Shown piece by piece: positions 33,473 to 42,244 of a stretch of DNA of 64,000 nt. The notes beneath the pieces were generated by a model. The model did not search any database and was not told where the DNA came from. It saw only the letters and a program-made list of their open reading frames with translations. Location: positions 62,001-126,000 of the forward strand of contig NZ_JAUSVX010000001.1 in the NCBI RefSeq assembly GCF_030814995.1. Reading direction: 5' to 3'. This stretch comes from Labrys wisconsinensis (GTDB taxonomy: Bacteria; Pseudomonadota; Alphaproteobacteria; Rhizobiales; Labraceae). Each line of letters opens with the position of its first letter. Within the stretch, counting starts at the first letter, position 1. The translations under genes and the position numbers were made by a program.

Positions 33473-34525
33473 TCACACCCCCGCCAGCAGGCAGGCCACC
33501 GACACGGCCGGGGCGCAGGACGACACCCAGTAGCCCTGCGCGCCGTCGGCGATCGGCACCAGGCCGCCGAGGTCGCGGTAGGGCCGGCCGAGCCGCGCCG
33601 CCAGCGCCTCGGCGATGAAACGGCCGACGCCGCAGCCGACGATCGGCGCCTCCTGCGTCAGCAGGCCGCGCGAGATCACCCTGGCGGCCGCGTCGTGCAG
33701 GCGGCGCAGCTGCAGCTCGGCGAGATGGGCGGCAAGGTCGAGCCAGGCGGCGTCCGGCGCATCGGCCGCGTCGAGGCCGACCATGTGGGCGAGGCGGCTA
33801 CGCGTCTCGGCCAACCCCTTGCCGCGCCCGTCGGCGGTCGCGTGCTGGTCTCCCTCCGGCGCCAGCATGCCGAGCAGCCGGTGCACGTCGGCGATGGTGG
33901 CGAAAGGCTCGGCCATCAGCGTCAGGTCGCGGCCGCCGAAGGGCACGCGCTCGGCCAGCGCCATCACCGGCGTGCGCACCGCGCCGGTATAGACCAGCTC
34001 GCCCGTCGCCATGCGCTCGGCATCGGTGTAGCCCGCCGCGGCGACCGCGCCGGCGGCGACCGGGATGAGGTCGGCGGTGGTCGAGCCGATATCGACGAGC
34101 AGCGCCTCGGCGAGCCGGCGGCCGACGAAGGCTGATGTGGCGTGCCAGTTGGCCGAGGCGACGTCCGCGGCACGGGCCGGCGCCGCATCGGGCGCGAGGA
34201 AGCCGGCGCGCCCGCCATAGATCGCCACATCCCCGCGGCAATGGCGGACCGCCCAGTCCGTCAGCGCGGCCACGCCGCTGGCGCGGTCGTCGAACAGGGC
34301 GCAGAGCTCGCCAGTCATGGTCACGGCATGGCGGGCCGGCCGGCGGGCCCAGTCCGGCAGCGCGTCGAGCGCCCCGTCGAGCACGGCCAGGCCCTGCCGG
34401 AGCTGGTAGGGCGCCTGCGCCGCGGCGAGGAGCCGGCCGTCCGCCACCATCGCGGCCTTGACATGGACGCCGCCGAGATCCCAGCCGACGACGGGTCCGT
34501 CCGCCGCTGCGCGCTCTCCTGCCAT
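33473..34525 (-). CDS. mfnF: H4MPT-linked C1 transfer pathway protein, MfnF-like
   Basis: A 350-residue protein of the hydantoinase/ASKHA-like family typical of methanopterin gene islands. Phosphate-binding loops are seen as VVGWDLGGVHVKAAMV near residue 14 and LLVDIGSTTADLIPVAAG near residue 143. The archaeal homologue MfnF condenses the furan pyrophosphate with gamma-glutamyltyramine in methanofuran synthesis. In the window it is divergent from the HisA-like gene (gap 114 bases). The name is based on family and context. Confidence 0.8.
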   Translation of the reverse strand: MAGERAAADGPVVGWDLGGVHVKAAMVADGRLLAAAQAPYQLRQGLAVLDGALDALPDWARRPARHAVTMTGELCALFDDRASGVAALTDWAVRHCRGDVAIYGGRAGFLAPDAAPARAADVASANWHATSAFVGRRLAEALLVDIGSTTADLIPVAAGAVAAAGYTDAERMATGELVYTGAVRTPVMALAERVPFGGRDLTLMAEPFATIADVHRLLGMLAPEGDQHATADGRGKGLAETRSRLAHMVGLDAADAPDAAWLDLAAHLAELQLRRLHDAAARVISRGLLTQEAPIVGCGVGRFIAEALAARLGRPYRDLGGLVPIADGAQGYWVSSCAPAVSVACLLAGV

Positions 34526-34639
34526 GGCTCGCCCTTCCCTGCCGACGCGCCGCTTGCGGCGGCCGCATTGCCTCGATACGCCTCACCGCCGGGCCAGGCG
34601 GACAGTCCGCCCGATCTCAGAATTTTGGCAGAGCGGCGC

Positions 34640-35350
34640 ATGACGGATCAGATCCTCCAGACCGGCGTCGAGATCATTCCGGTCATCGACCTCAAGCACG
34701 GCCTGGTGGTGCGCGCCCGCGCCGGCGACCGCCGGAGCTACGCCCCGATCGTCACACCGCTCAGCCCGACTGCCGATCCCGCCGACGTGGTCCGCGGCCT
34801 CCTCGCCGCCGTGCCGGCGCGGCGCCTCTATATCGCCGATCTCGACGCTATCGCCGGCGCCGAGCCCGACTTCGCCGCGATTCGCCGCATCGCCGCCGCC
34901 GCCCCGGGCGTCGAATTGTGGGTCGACGCCGGCACCGGCACCCGGGAGCGGGCCCGCGCCCTGCTGCGAGGCGCGCCGGCCAAGCTCGTGCTCGGTTCCG
35001 AGAGCCAGGGCGATGCCGGCCTGCTCCGCGAATTCGTCGCGGAGGCCGTGCTGTCCCTCGATTTCCGCGGCGCGGATTTCGTCGGGCCGGTCGTCCTGCG
35101 CGACGCCGCGGCGCTCTGGCCGGACGAGGTCATCGTCATGACGCTGGCGCGGGTCGGCACGGGGGCCGGACCGGATCTCGACCGCCTCGCCGCCGTCCGG
35201 CGGCAGGCCCCGGGCATCCGCCTCTACGCGGCGGGCGGGCTGCGCGGCCCGGAAGATCTGGAGCTGCTGGCCGGGATCGGCGTCGCCGGCGTGCTGGTCG
35301 CCTCGGCCATCCATGACGGGCGGCTCGGCCGGACGCCCGGCGCGCGCTGA
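34640..35350 (+). CDS. HisA/HisF-like TIM-barrel protein of H4MPT island
   Basis: A 236-residue barrel related to HisA: IPVIDLKHGLVVRARAGDR at residues 13-31, LYIADLDAIAGAEPDF near residue 73, VLSLDFRGADFVG and IRLYAAGGLRGPEDLELL. No other histidine genes are nearby, and such HisA relatives are conserved in methylotroph C1 islands with an unproven role in cofactor synthesis. It is divergent from the mfnF-like gene and convergent with fae. Confidence 0.8.
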   Translation: MTDQILQTGVEIIPVIDLKHGLVVRARAGDRRSYAPIVTPLSPTADPADVVRGLLAAVPARRLYIADLDAIAGAEPDFAAIRRIAAAAPGVELWVDAGTGTRERARALLRGAPAKLVLGSESQGDAGLLREFVAEAVLSLDFRGADFVGPVVLRDAAALWPDEVIVMTLARVGTGAGPDLDRLAAVRRQAPGIRLYAAGGLRGPEDLELLAGIGVAGVLVASAIHDGRLGRTPGAR

Positions 35351-35576
35351 CGCCAAGTCACCCGGAGGCAGGTCGCGCGGAGGCACAGCCGCAAGGATGC
35401 CATCCGCAGCAAACCGCGGATGACGGATCCGACCTTCACCGACGGCCCTGTTCCGGAGAGCTGGGGGAAGCCTGCGCCTCCCCCGTGCCTCACCGGCCCA
35501 GAAAGATGGTTGCCAACCGCTGGAGCAGACCTCGCGGCATGGGCGGAGGCTCGCTCTGCCCAGGGTGGTTTCCTGT
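35351..35576 (+). terminator. Convergent intergenic region with two hairpins
   Basis: Between the HisA-like gene and fae, which face each other, are two stems: CATCCGC/GCGGATG at 35399-35420 and GGGGGAAGC/GCCTCCCCC at 35463-35484. They probably end transcription from both sides; T-runs are weak, as is common in GC-rich genomes. No gene is supported here. Confidence 0.5.
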
Positions 35577-36083
35577 CTAGGCCGCGAAGGGGTGCTTCAC
35601 CTGGTCGCGCTTGGCGGTGGCTTCGGCGGCCGTCGGCTCGCCCTTGACCGCGCGCGCGATCGCCTCCTTCGTGGCCTCGTAGTTGAAGCGCTGGATCTTG
35701 GCGTCGTCCGAGGCCTCCCAATGGATGAACACGCCGACCAGGATGTAGAGGTCGTCGGCCTCATCAGCCGGGATGATGCCCTCCGCCACCGAATCCTGCA
35801 CCGCCTTGGCGACGCCGTGCTGGGCCGGGCCGAACATCTGCACGGCCTGCTTGGCGCCCTTGATGGTCACCTTGTTGAACAGGATCGTGTTGGGCTTGCA
35901 GGCGAGGTTCGGAGCGATCACGGCCAGCAGGGTCGTGAAGCCGTCCTTGTTGTTGGCGAGCGCATTGACGAACGCCGTTTCCGCGGCGCTGTTCCTCGGT
36001 CCGATCACGAGGTCGATATGGGCGACTTCGTTGCCATCGCCGACAAGCGATTCGCCCACGAGCACCTTGTTGATCTTCGCCAT
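35577..36083 (-). CDS. fae: 5,6,7,8-tetrahydromethanopterin hydro-lyase (formaldehyde-activating enzyme)
   Basis: A 168-residue Fae that catalyses condensation of formaldehyde with tetrahydromethanopterin to methylene-H4MPT in the cytoplasm. The catalytic histidine is in [21 protein letters not shown] (residue 22 here). The family end [21 protein letters not shown] is also present. ATG 36083 has an excellent ribosome-binding site (GGAGGA); the in-frame ATG at 36104 lies before it. It follows the CitG-like gene on the same strand by 164 bases and probably has its own strong promoter, since Fae is usually abundant. Confidence 0.96.
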   Translation of the reverse strand: MAKINKVLVGESLVGDGNEVAHIDLVIGPRNSAAETAFVNALANNKDGFTTLLAVIAPNLACKPNTILFNKVTIKGAKQAVQMFGPAQHGVAKAVQDSVAEGIIPADEADDLYILVGVFIHWEASDDAKIQRFNYEATKEAIARAVKGEPTAAEATAKRDQVKHPFAA

Positions 36084-36247
36084 CTGAAAGTCCTCCCTAT
36101 CCAAAGACGATGAAGACCGCCATCAGACGGACGGCGGCCAAGCCGTCTACCCTTGTTTTCAGCGTTCGGCTCGGCACCGAACCGGTTGGCCGGATAGCAA
36201 TTCGGAGCCTAACCGCGCCGTGGGGCAGCAGGCAAGTATTGCGCGAA
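36084..36247 (-). promoter_or_regulatory. Leader and probable promoter region of fae
   Basis: A 164-base gap between two genes on the same strand in an otherwise overlapping operon, so an independent fae promoter is expected. Purine-rich GGAGGA lies 8 bases before the fae start. I could not fix -35/-10 boxes. Confidence 0.4.
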
Positions 36248-37084
36248 TCATTTTCCGCTCCGGCACTGGGAAAGTACGTCGCAGAACAGCGTCGCGACTG
36301 TGAAATCGGCGCTGGTGCCGGGGTTGAGGCCGTCGCGCTTCAGCGCCGCGTCGAAGGCGAGCAGCGGCTCCAGGCCCTGCGGGCCGGGCGCCAGCCCCGC
36401 CACCAGCCGCCGCGCCCGCTCGTGCACCTCGCGCGCCTGCTTCCGCCCGTGCTTGCGCTCGATATGGGTGTCGGGAAAGCGCGAAAGGAAGGCGAGGTGC
36501 ACCGCGCTGGCGCACCAGATCTCGGGCAGGCCCCGGCGCCGCGCCGCGGCCAGCGCCGGCAGGCCGACCTTGCGCATGTCCGCGAAGCCGTCGCCATAGG
36601 CGCGGGCGATCCGGTCGCGCCCGGCGGCGACGGCCATGGCGGCGCCGAGATCGACGGTCGGCGCCTCGGCGACGTCGTGCTCGGCCGCGCTGCCGAGGCC
36701 GCTCGGCGCCGCGCAGCGGATCGCGGCGTAGACGTCGGCGGTGTCGGCGACGGTCAGCCCGTCCAGCACGGCCTCGAGCGCAGCGAAGAGCTCGCCCGGC
36801 CGCTCGGCCGCCGCCGCCAGCGGCGCGCAGAGCAGGACGATGCCCAGATTGGTGTTCCAGCTGACGCGGGCGATCGTCGCCTCGACCGCGCCGCGCACGC
36901 GCTGGCCGACGCTGCGCCCGGGCGCGGCCAGCGGCCCGGCCGAGACCTCGGCGCTCGCTTCGAAATCCGCGACGGTGAAGCCGTGGCCGTCGGCGAAGAC
37001 ATGGACGTTGCCGGGCTTCAGCGCCCTCAGCTCCAGGAGGCAGGCCTCGCGATAGGCGGTCGCGATCGCCTCCGCCGCGATCAT
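36248..37084 (-). CDS. CitG-like (triphosphoribosyl-dephospho-CoA synthase family) protein of H4MPT island
   Basis: A 278-residue protein of the CitG/MdcB fold: ACLLELRALKPGNVHVFADGHG near residues 14-35 and SWNTNLGIVLLCAPLAAA near residue 75, with PQGLEPLLAFDAALKRDGLNPGTSADF near the end. There is no citrate or malonate lyase nearby. Relatives are found in methanopterin islands, and a phosphoribosyl transfer could fit the ribose side chain of H4MPT; this is inference. Its ATG overlaps the stop of the RimK-like gene (ATGA). Confidence 0.75.
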   Translation of the reverse strand: MIAAEAIATAYREACLLELRALKPGNVHVFADGHGFTVADFEASAEVSAGPLAAPGRSVGQRVRGAVEATIARVSWNTNLGIVLLCAPLAAAAERPGELFAALEAVLDGLTVADTADVYAAIRCAAPSGLGSAAEHDVAEAPTVDLGAAMAVAAGRDRIARAYGDGFADMRKVGLPALAAARRRGLPEIWCASAVHLAFLSRFPDTHIERKHGRKQAREVHERARRLVAGLAPGPQGLEPLLAFDAALKRDGLNPGTSADFTVATLFCDVLSQCRSGK

Positions 37085-38031
37085 GACGCGGCCGCCAGCT
37101 GCAAGCCGCGCGCCGCGTGCACCGCCTTGAGGAAGCCGTCGACGATGGCCGCGGCGATGTCGGCATCGGTGACCTTCTGCAGGCCGTTCCAGGCCGGCAT
37201 GCTGTTGACCTCGAGCACGAGATAGCCGCCGGCGCCGTCGTCGATCAGGTCGACGCCGGTGTAGGCGACGTCCACTGCCTGCGCCGCCGCCAGCGCCAGG
37301 GCCGCCGCCGTCGCCGGCACCTGCCAGGGATGGGGCCGCCCGCCCTTGTGCACGTTGGTGATCCAGCCCTGCCCCTCGCGCACCATGCCGGCGACGACGC
37401 GGCCGTCGCAGACGAAGACGCGGTAGTCGTGCCACGACCCGCCGATGCGCGGCACGAAGCGCTGGAGATAGTAGACGCGCGACACCGCCTCCGGCTCGGG
37501 CAGGTCCTCGGCCCGCGCGATGAGGCAGAGCCCCTCGCCCTGGGAGCCGAACAGGGGTTTGAGCACCAGCGGCGCGTCGGGGCGCGCCTCGCGGGCGACG
37601 ATGGCGGCCGCCGCCTCCCGGCTCGACACGACGAAGGTGTCGGGGGTGGGCAGGCCGGCCCGCTGGACGAGCAGGCTGGTCATCGATTTGTCGACGCTGC
37701 GCTCGATGGAGACCGGGCTGTTCCACACCACCACGCCGGCCGCGACCAGGGCGTGCAGCACGCCGAGCCGCAGCGTCGTCGCCTCGAAGGTGCCGCCGGA
37801 GATGGTGCGCAGCAGCACCCCGTCCGGCAGGCCCCCCTCGAAGCCGGGAATGCGCAGCGGCTCGCCGCCGCCGGTGACGACGGCGACATCGGCGAGCGAG
37901 AACAGCACCGGCTCGACGCCGCGAGCCCGGAACGCCGCCAGCAGGCGGGCGCGGTGCCATTCGCCGTTCTCGGCGGCGAGGCCGATCGCGAGGCCCTCGC
38001 GGCGGGGCTGGGCGTCGGCGAGCGGGGTCAT
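37081..38031 (-). CDS. RimK-like ATP-grasp ligase of H4MPT island
   Basis: A 316-residue ATP-grasp ligase related to RimK and MptN. Seen are [20 protein letters not shown], the ATP-binding stretch [17 protein letters not shown], and the metal/ATP site [28 protein letters not shown]. Related enzymes add glutamate residues to tetrahydromethanopterin or F420-type cofactors, so polyglutamylation of H4MPT or methylofuran is likely. It overlaps mch by four bases on the 5' side and the CitG-like gene by four bases on the 3' side. Confidence 0.82.
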   Translation of the reverse strand: MTPLADAQPRREGLAIGLAAENGEWHRARLLAAFRARGVEPVLFSLADVAVVTGGGEPLRIPGFEGGLPDGVLLRTISGGTFEATTLRLGVLHALVAAGVVVWNSPVSIERSVDKSMTSLLVQRAGLPTPDTFVVSSREAAAAIVAREARPDAPLVLKPLFGSQGEGLCLIARAEDLPEPEAVSRVYYLQRFVPRIGGSWHDYRVFVCDGRVVAGMVREGQGWITNVHKGGRPHPWQVPATAAALALAAAQAVDVAYTGVDLIDDGAGGYLVLEVNSMPAWNGLQKVTDADIAAAIVDGFLKAVHAARGLQLAAAS

Positions 38032-39002
38032 GCGAAGGAGGCGTCCACCAGGTCCGGGGCGAGGCGGCCGGCCCGATAGCTGCGGCCGCTGTCGAGCGCC
38101 GTGACGATCACCTCGGCCGGGCTGAACAGATGCGGATCGATGGCGTAGAAATCGCCCTTGAAGCGGCCGAAAATGTCGGCGAAGGGCGCGCCGTGGTCGC
38201 GCGAGGTCGAGCTCGGCAGCGCCTCGGCGAGGTCCCGCGCCTCGCCGTCCGGCCCGGACACGAAGAGCTGGATGCGCCCGCCATAGATGATGGCGTCGTT
38301 GGTGCGGCCCATGGCCTTGACGAAGTCCGGCGCCGGCGGGGCGAGCGGCGCCGAGCCGATGCCGTCCACCACCCGCTCCAGGGGAAAGCCGAGCGTGTGC
38401 ACCTTGTGCAGCCCGACCTCCAGCACACGGGCGACGACCTGGGTCGAGCCGGCGAGGCTCTGGGTCGGCGCATAGATGAAGGTGAGGCGATCGGCGGGGA
38501 GGCCCGTCGCCTGCGCCACCTTGTCCACGATCGCCCGCGGCGGCGGCGCGCCGGTCTCCAGCACCAGCACGGCCGATTGCGGCGCGTCGTGGTAGTGCAG
38601 TTCCTCGAACAGCGGCTCCACCCGCGCCGCGGCCCGGCCGGGGCCGGAGCCGAGCGCGAAATAGGCCTCCTTGCCCTTGCCGGCGGACAGGCTCCAGCCG
38701 GCATATTGGCTGGCCAGGCACGCCAGCACCGGATCGGCCGCGTGCACCACCAGCGAGAAGGGCCAGTGCGCCAGCGGTCCTGCCGGCGCCAGGGCCACGG
38801 TGGCCAGGCCCGCCAGGCAGATCTCCGCCAGGCGGCGGCCGGCCTCGATCGAGCCGGGAACCCGCGAGCCCGCGTCGATGATCCGCGCGCCGCCGGGCCC
38901 CGACGTCACCGAGACCCGCAGCAGCGCGGCATCGGCGGCGAATTTGTCAACGAGCGGCATGGCGAGCGTGTTGATGCTCGGCCGCCTGGGCGTGTCCGTC
39001 AC
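38028..39002 (-). CDS. mch: Methenyltetrahydromethanopterin cyclohydrolase
   Basis: A 324-residue Mch that hydrolyses methenyl-H4MPT to 5-formyl-H4MPT. It matches along its length: [19 protein letters not shown] at the N-terminus, [24 protein letters not shown] near residue 80, and [18 protein letters not shown] near residue 235. The start is GTG at 39002, which preserves the family N-terminus; an ATG at 38960 would cut it. As a result its 5' end lies within the upstream ATP-grasp gene for 56 bases, an unusually long overlap. Confidence 0.93.
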   Translation of the reverse strand: MTDTPRRPSINTLAMPLVDKFAADAALLRVSVTSGPGGARIIDAGSRVPGSIEAGRRLAEICLAGLATVALAPAGPLAHWPFSLVVHAADPVLACLASQYAGWSLSAGKGKEAYFALGSGPGRAAARVEPLFEELHYHDAPQSAVLVLETGAPPPRAIVDKVAQATGLPADRLTFIYAPTQSLAGSTQVVARVLEVGLHKVHTLGFPLERVVDGIGSAPLAPPAPDFVKAMGRTNDAIIYGGRIQLFVSGPDGEARDLAEALPSSTSRDHGAPFADIFGRFKGDFYAIDPHLFSPAEVIVTALDSGRSYRAGRLAPDLVDASFA

Positions 39003-40167
39003 CGATGTGTTTCCCGTCTTCTATGAGATCCTGAATGGCCCGGCCGCGAGCCTCGAGAAGGGTGCGCACCGTCGCTGCGTCCGCTGCCCTCGCCTTGACC
39101 GTGCAGATCGGCGCCCCCGCGGCGATCCGGCTGGCGGGCTCGGGCCGGTCGGCGGCCCAGTCCGGCCAGTCGGCCGCGGGCACGCAGGCAATGGTCCGCC
39201 CGGCATAGAGGATCATCGCGCCGGCCGCCTCCGCCGGGTGTTCTTCCGGCGTCCCAAGCTGTCCGTCCGCCGCCGCGACATGGCGCCGGAGCAGCGGCGT
39301 CGGCCGCCGGTCGAGCACGTCGAGGGTGGCGCCCGGACGCGGATTGATCTCCAGGAGCCACCAGCGTTCGCCCGCGACGAGGAGGTCGGCGCTGGCCAGG
39401 CCCGTGAGGCCGAAGGCGGGCACCAGGCGGCGCAGCGCCGCCTCGACCGCGGCTGCGAGGCCTGCCGGCAGGGAGCCGGGCTCGATCGCGCCGCCATAGC
39501 GCCAGGGCGCGCGCCGGCCCGGCGACACCCATTGCCGCGTCACCGCGACGAGCTGCGCGTCGTGCCCGTCGGCGAGGAAGGCGACGCCGAAGGCTTCCCC
39601 CGCCACGCGCTCCTGGAAATAGGCGTCCCGTCCCGGCCCGGCCGCCGCCTCCCGGATATGGCCGCCGCCGGAGCCGCCGCGTCGCTTGCGCAGCCAGGCC
39701 CCAGTGCCAGCCCCCGTGCCGGACAGCGGCGGCGCAAGGGCGACGGCGGGGTGCGGGATGCCGAGCCGGGCCAGGGTGGCGGCGAAGTCGAGCGGATCCT
39801 TCAGGCGCCGGACGCAAGCCGGCGAGGCGCCGATCAGCCGGAAGCGCCCGGCAATGGCCGCCATCAGCCGGGTCCGCCGCTCGAAGCCGCTGCCCAGCAC
39901 GACGCCGCGCACCCGCACCGGGCTCGCCGCGGCGAGGCTCTCGAGCGCCGCCAGGACGCCGTCCTCACGGAAGCCGAGGCCCAGCCGGCCGTCGAGGCCG
40001 CGCCAGGCCGCGGCCAGCGCCCGCGTGTCGCTGTCGCCGAACAGGTCGGCCACCAGCGGCACGAAGCCGGCCCGCCGCGCCGCGGCCGCCAGGGCGCGGC
40101 CCGACTGGGCCGCGATCAGCAGGGCCTCGCCGTCAGCCGGCGATCTCGAGGGCAAGCTTGTAAGCAT
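38947..40167 (-). CDS. ATP-grasp protein of H4MPT island, possible MfnD-like tyrosine/tyramine-glutamate ligase
   Basis: A 406-residue ATP-grasp protein: [15 protein letters not shown] in the N-terminal domain, [19 protein letters not shown] and [28 protein letters not shown] as the grasp active site. Methanofuran synthesis needs an ATP-grasp ligase (MfnD in archaea) that joins tyramine or tyrosine to glutamate; ATP-grasp genes at this place in methylotrophs are candidates. It overlaps mtdB by 35 bases and mch by 56. The assignment is tentative. Confidence 0.75.
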   Translation of the reverse strand: MLTSLPSRSPADGEALLIAAQSGRALAAAARRAGFVPLVADLFGDSDTRALAAAWRGLDGRLGLGFREDGVLAALESLAAASPVRVRGVVLGSGFERRTRLMAAIAGRFRLIGASPACVRRLKDPLDFAATLARLGIPHPAVALAPPLSGTGAGTGAWLRKRRGGSGGGHIREAAAGPGRDAYFQERVAGEAFGVAFLADGHDAQLVAVTRQWVSPGRRAPWRYGGAIEPGSLPAGLAAAVEAALRRLVPAFGLTGLASADLLVAGERWWLLEINPRPGATLDVLDRRPTPLLRRHVAAADGQLGTPEEHPAEAAGAMILYAGRTIACVPAADWPDWAADRPEPASRIAAGAPICTVKARAADAATVRTLLEARGRAIQDLIEDGKHIGDGHAQAAEHQHARHAAR

Positions 40168-41026
40168 CGCGAAAATCGAACACCTGCGGCGTATCTGCCG
40201 TCAGCAACCGCCGGAACAGTCCGGATTCGGTCCGGTACTTGACATTGCCGACGGCCAGCGCGCCGACCGCCAGCGCCTTGCCGGCGCCGAAGGGCTTGCC
40301 GTCGGCCATGACGTCAACGCCCTCCAGCCCGGCCGGCGGCACGGCATTGACGTCGGCGGCGACCAGCAGGCCGCTCGCGGCGGCGAGCTGGGCCGCGTCG
40401 AGGATGGTGACGCCCGCCGGCCCGGCCGAGAGGACGACGGCGGCGGCCCGCGCCGCCTGCGCGCGCGCCTCGGCGCTGGAGCCGTCGGCGGCGCCGACCT
40501 CGACGCCGAAGCGCTGCTTCATCTGCGCCGCGATCGCCCCGACCCGCGCCGTGCCGTCATGGCCGGCCAGGGTGACCCGGGCTCCCTCGGTCGCGCACAG
40601 GACGGCGGCGCAGAAGGCGACGACGCCGGTGCCGCCGAAGATCGTCACCGCCTTGTCCTTCAGGGCGCCGTGGCCGGCCTGGCGCAGCACCTTGCCGACC
40701 ACCGCGACCAGCGCCGCGCCCGTCGTGAAGGAGCCGGCCGGGTCGGCGAAGAGGTTCAGGCGGAACGGCGGCACGAAGGCGGCGCGGGCGACGTCGAGCA
40801 TGTCGAGCGCCAGCTCCGCCCGCTTGCCGGCGATGAACACCGTGGTGCGCGTGCCGTCGCCGGGCGAGCGCGAGAAGATGGCGTCCTGCACCAGGCTGCG
40901 CACCTCCTCGAGCGTGACGCCGGTATAGGGCACGACCACGTCGAAGCCGGCGTCCACCGCCATGTTCACGTCGAACGGGCTCATGTGCTTGAGCGGCGAC
41001 AGCATGTGCAGGATGGATCGGCTCAT
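40133..41026 (-). CDS. mtdB: NAD(P)-dependent methylene-tetrahydromethanopterin dehydrogenase
   Basis: A 297-residue MtdB that oxidises methylene-H4MPT to methenyl-H4MPT. The N-terminal MSRSILHMLSPLKHMSPFD and FADPAGSFTTGAALVA are characteristic, the Rossmann loop is VTIFGGTGVVAFCAA near residue 130, and it ends GALAVGNVKYRTESGLFR then [14 protein letters not shown]. Product of the Fae reaction is its substrate, and Mch takes its product. Its ATG overlaps the mptG stop by four bases. Confidence 0.95.
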   Translation of the reverse strand: MSRSILHMLSPLKHMSPFDVNMAVDAGFDVVVPYTGVTLEEVRSLVQDAIFSRSPGDGTRTTVFIAGKRAELALDMLDVARAAFVPPFRLNLFADPAGSFTTGAALVAVVGKVLRQAGHGALKDKAVTIFGGTGVVAFCAAVLCATEGARVTLAGHDGTARVGAIAAQMKQRFGVEVGAADGSSAEARAQAARAAAVVLSAGPAGVTILDAAQLAAASGLLVAADVNAVPPAGLEGVDVMADGKPFGAGKALAVGALAVGNVKYRTESGLFRRLLTADTPQVFDFRDAYKLALEIAG

Positions 41027-42048
41027 TGGGCGGAAGCTCCCAGTCGCGTGGCGGGGTAGGCGGCCTGTTCGACCTTCGGACGCGCCAGGATCCGCGCGCC
41101 GCGGTTGCGGCCGCGGGCGATGAGGAGGGTCAGCCCCGCCGCATGGGCGCGGATGCTGACGGCGCGCAGCATGCGCCGCGCCTCCGCCTCGGAACCGATG
41201 ATGGCAAAGCCCGTCGGGCCCCAGGAGCTCTGGCCGACGCCGGCGACGCCGCGCGCCTGCAGCTCGGCCAGGATGGCGGCGACCGCCGGGCTGGCGAAGC
41301 GCCCGCCCTGCACCGGCGCGAAATAATCGCCGACCACGCGCTGCACCTCGGTCACGCCGCGCCCGAAGGCGTCGACGTCGCCGGTGACGGCGGCGGGGAA
41401 GATCTGCATCAGCGCCAGGCGGCAGAGCTGCGCCGCGTCGGCGGCCGGGAATTTCGGCAGCCGGGCGAAGGCCGAGGCCTCGCTGGTGCCGTGCACGCCC
41501 AGCGCCGTGTCGTCGAGGATCAGCAGGATACGCCAGGCCTCCGGGAACGGCACGCGGGCGATGATCGGCGGCGCGGCGTCACCGCCGTCGCGGCCGCCGT
41601 CGAGGATCAGGCCGCCGTCGCGGAAGGCGGCGAGCCCGATGCCGGACCGGTTGCCGCGGTCGAGCGCCCCCGCCGCCGCAGCCGGATCGAAGGGCTTGCC
41701 GTACATGCGGGCGAGGGCGGCGGCCGTGGCCAGGGCGAGCTGCGTGCCGGAACCGAAGCCGGCATGCGGCGGGATGGTGCTCTTCAGCTCCAGCCGGCCG
41801 AGCGCCGGCACGCCGAGATGCTGCGCCGCCGCCTCGACATAGCGCCGGAGGCGCTCGGGCTCCGGCCCCTCCACCTCGAGCACCGGCGCCGGCACGATCC
41901 TGAGATCGACGGTGGGACGCTCCAGCGCCACGCCGAAGCTGCCGAAGCGCCGCCCGAGGCTGCCGTTGAGGTCAAGAAACCCGAAATGCAATCGTGCCGG
42001 CGCAAGCACCCGGGTCGCAGCAATGCTCGTGGGCGGCAGGTCCCTCAC
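41023..42048 (-). CDS. mptG: Beta-ribofuranosylaminobenzene 5'-phosphate synthase-like GHMP protein
   Basis: A 341-residue GHMP-superfamily protein: ARLHFGFLDLNGSLGRRFGSFGVAL at the N-terminus and the glycine-rich IPPHAGFGSGTQLALATA near residue 95. It ends in the GHMP C-terminal domain (VGQSSWGPTGFAIIGS). The archaeal enzyme condenses 4-hydroxybenzoate or aminobenzoate with PRPP, the committed step of methanopterin synthesis. A GTG at 42048, with AGAGGGGA upstream, fits better than the TTG at 42135. It heads the leftward operon. Confidence 0.86.
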   Translation of the reverse strand: MRDLPPTSIAATRVLAPARLHFGFLDLNGSLGRRFGSFGVALERPTVDLRIVPAPVLEVEGPEPERLRRYVEAAAQHLGVPALGRLELKSTIPPHAGFGSGTQLALATAAALARMYGKPFDPAAAAGALDRGNRSGIGLAAFRDGGLILDGGRDGGDAAPPIIARVPFPEAWRILLILDDTALGVHGTSEASAFARLPKFPAADAAQLCRLALMQIFPAAVTGDVDAFGRGVTEVQRVVGDYFAPVQGGRFASPAVAAILAELQARGVAGVGQSSWGPTGFAIIGSEAEARRMLRAVSIRAHAAGLTLLIARGRNRGARILARPKVEQAAYPATRLGASAQ

Positions 42049-42244
42049 CTCAGTCGATCCCCTCTTGTCTTGCGTGATGAAGTGGAAGTCGATGGCACGG
42101 CGACAACTTTCGCACCAAGCGCAAAGACTTTGCAACTCGCGCCATCCTTAGAAACCTCACATATTGCAACGCAACAACTCGGGTGACTTGCTTCGTCGAC
42201 ATTGCGGATGCCATCATGACGCAGTTACGCACCGAGAGGAAGCA
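42049..42244 (+). promoter_or_regulatory. Divergent promoter region between mptG-mtdB-mch operon and fhc operon
   Basis: A 196-base gap that separates the two halves of the C1 pathway genes, relatively AT-rich around 42140-42185. It should contain both promoters and is the natural site for coordinated control. A small dyad TTGCAACGCAA lies near 42163. No operator is proven. Confidence 0.5.

Noticed and set aside
34640-35350. A true hisA gene
   Set aside because: No other histidine genes are nearby and the context is wholly C1-cofactor genes; kept only as HisA-like.
35420-35647. 75-residue open frame between the HisA-like gene and fae
   Set aside because: It runs into fae on the opposite strand, covers a probable terminator hairpin and has no good ribosome-binding site.
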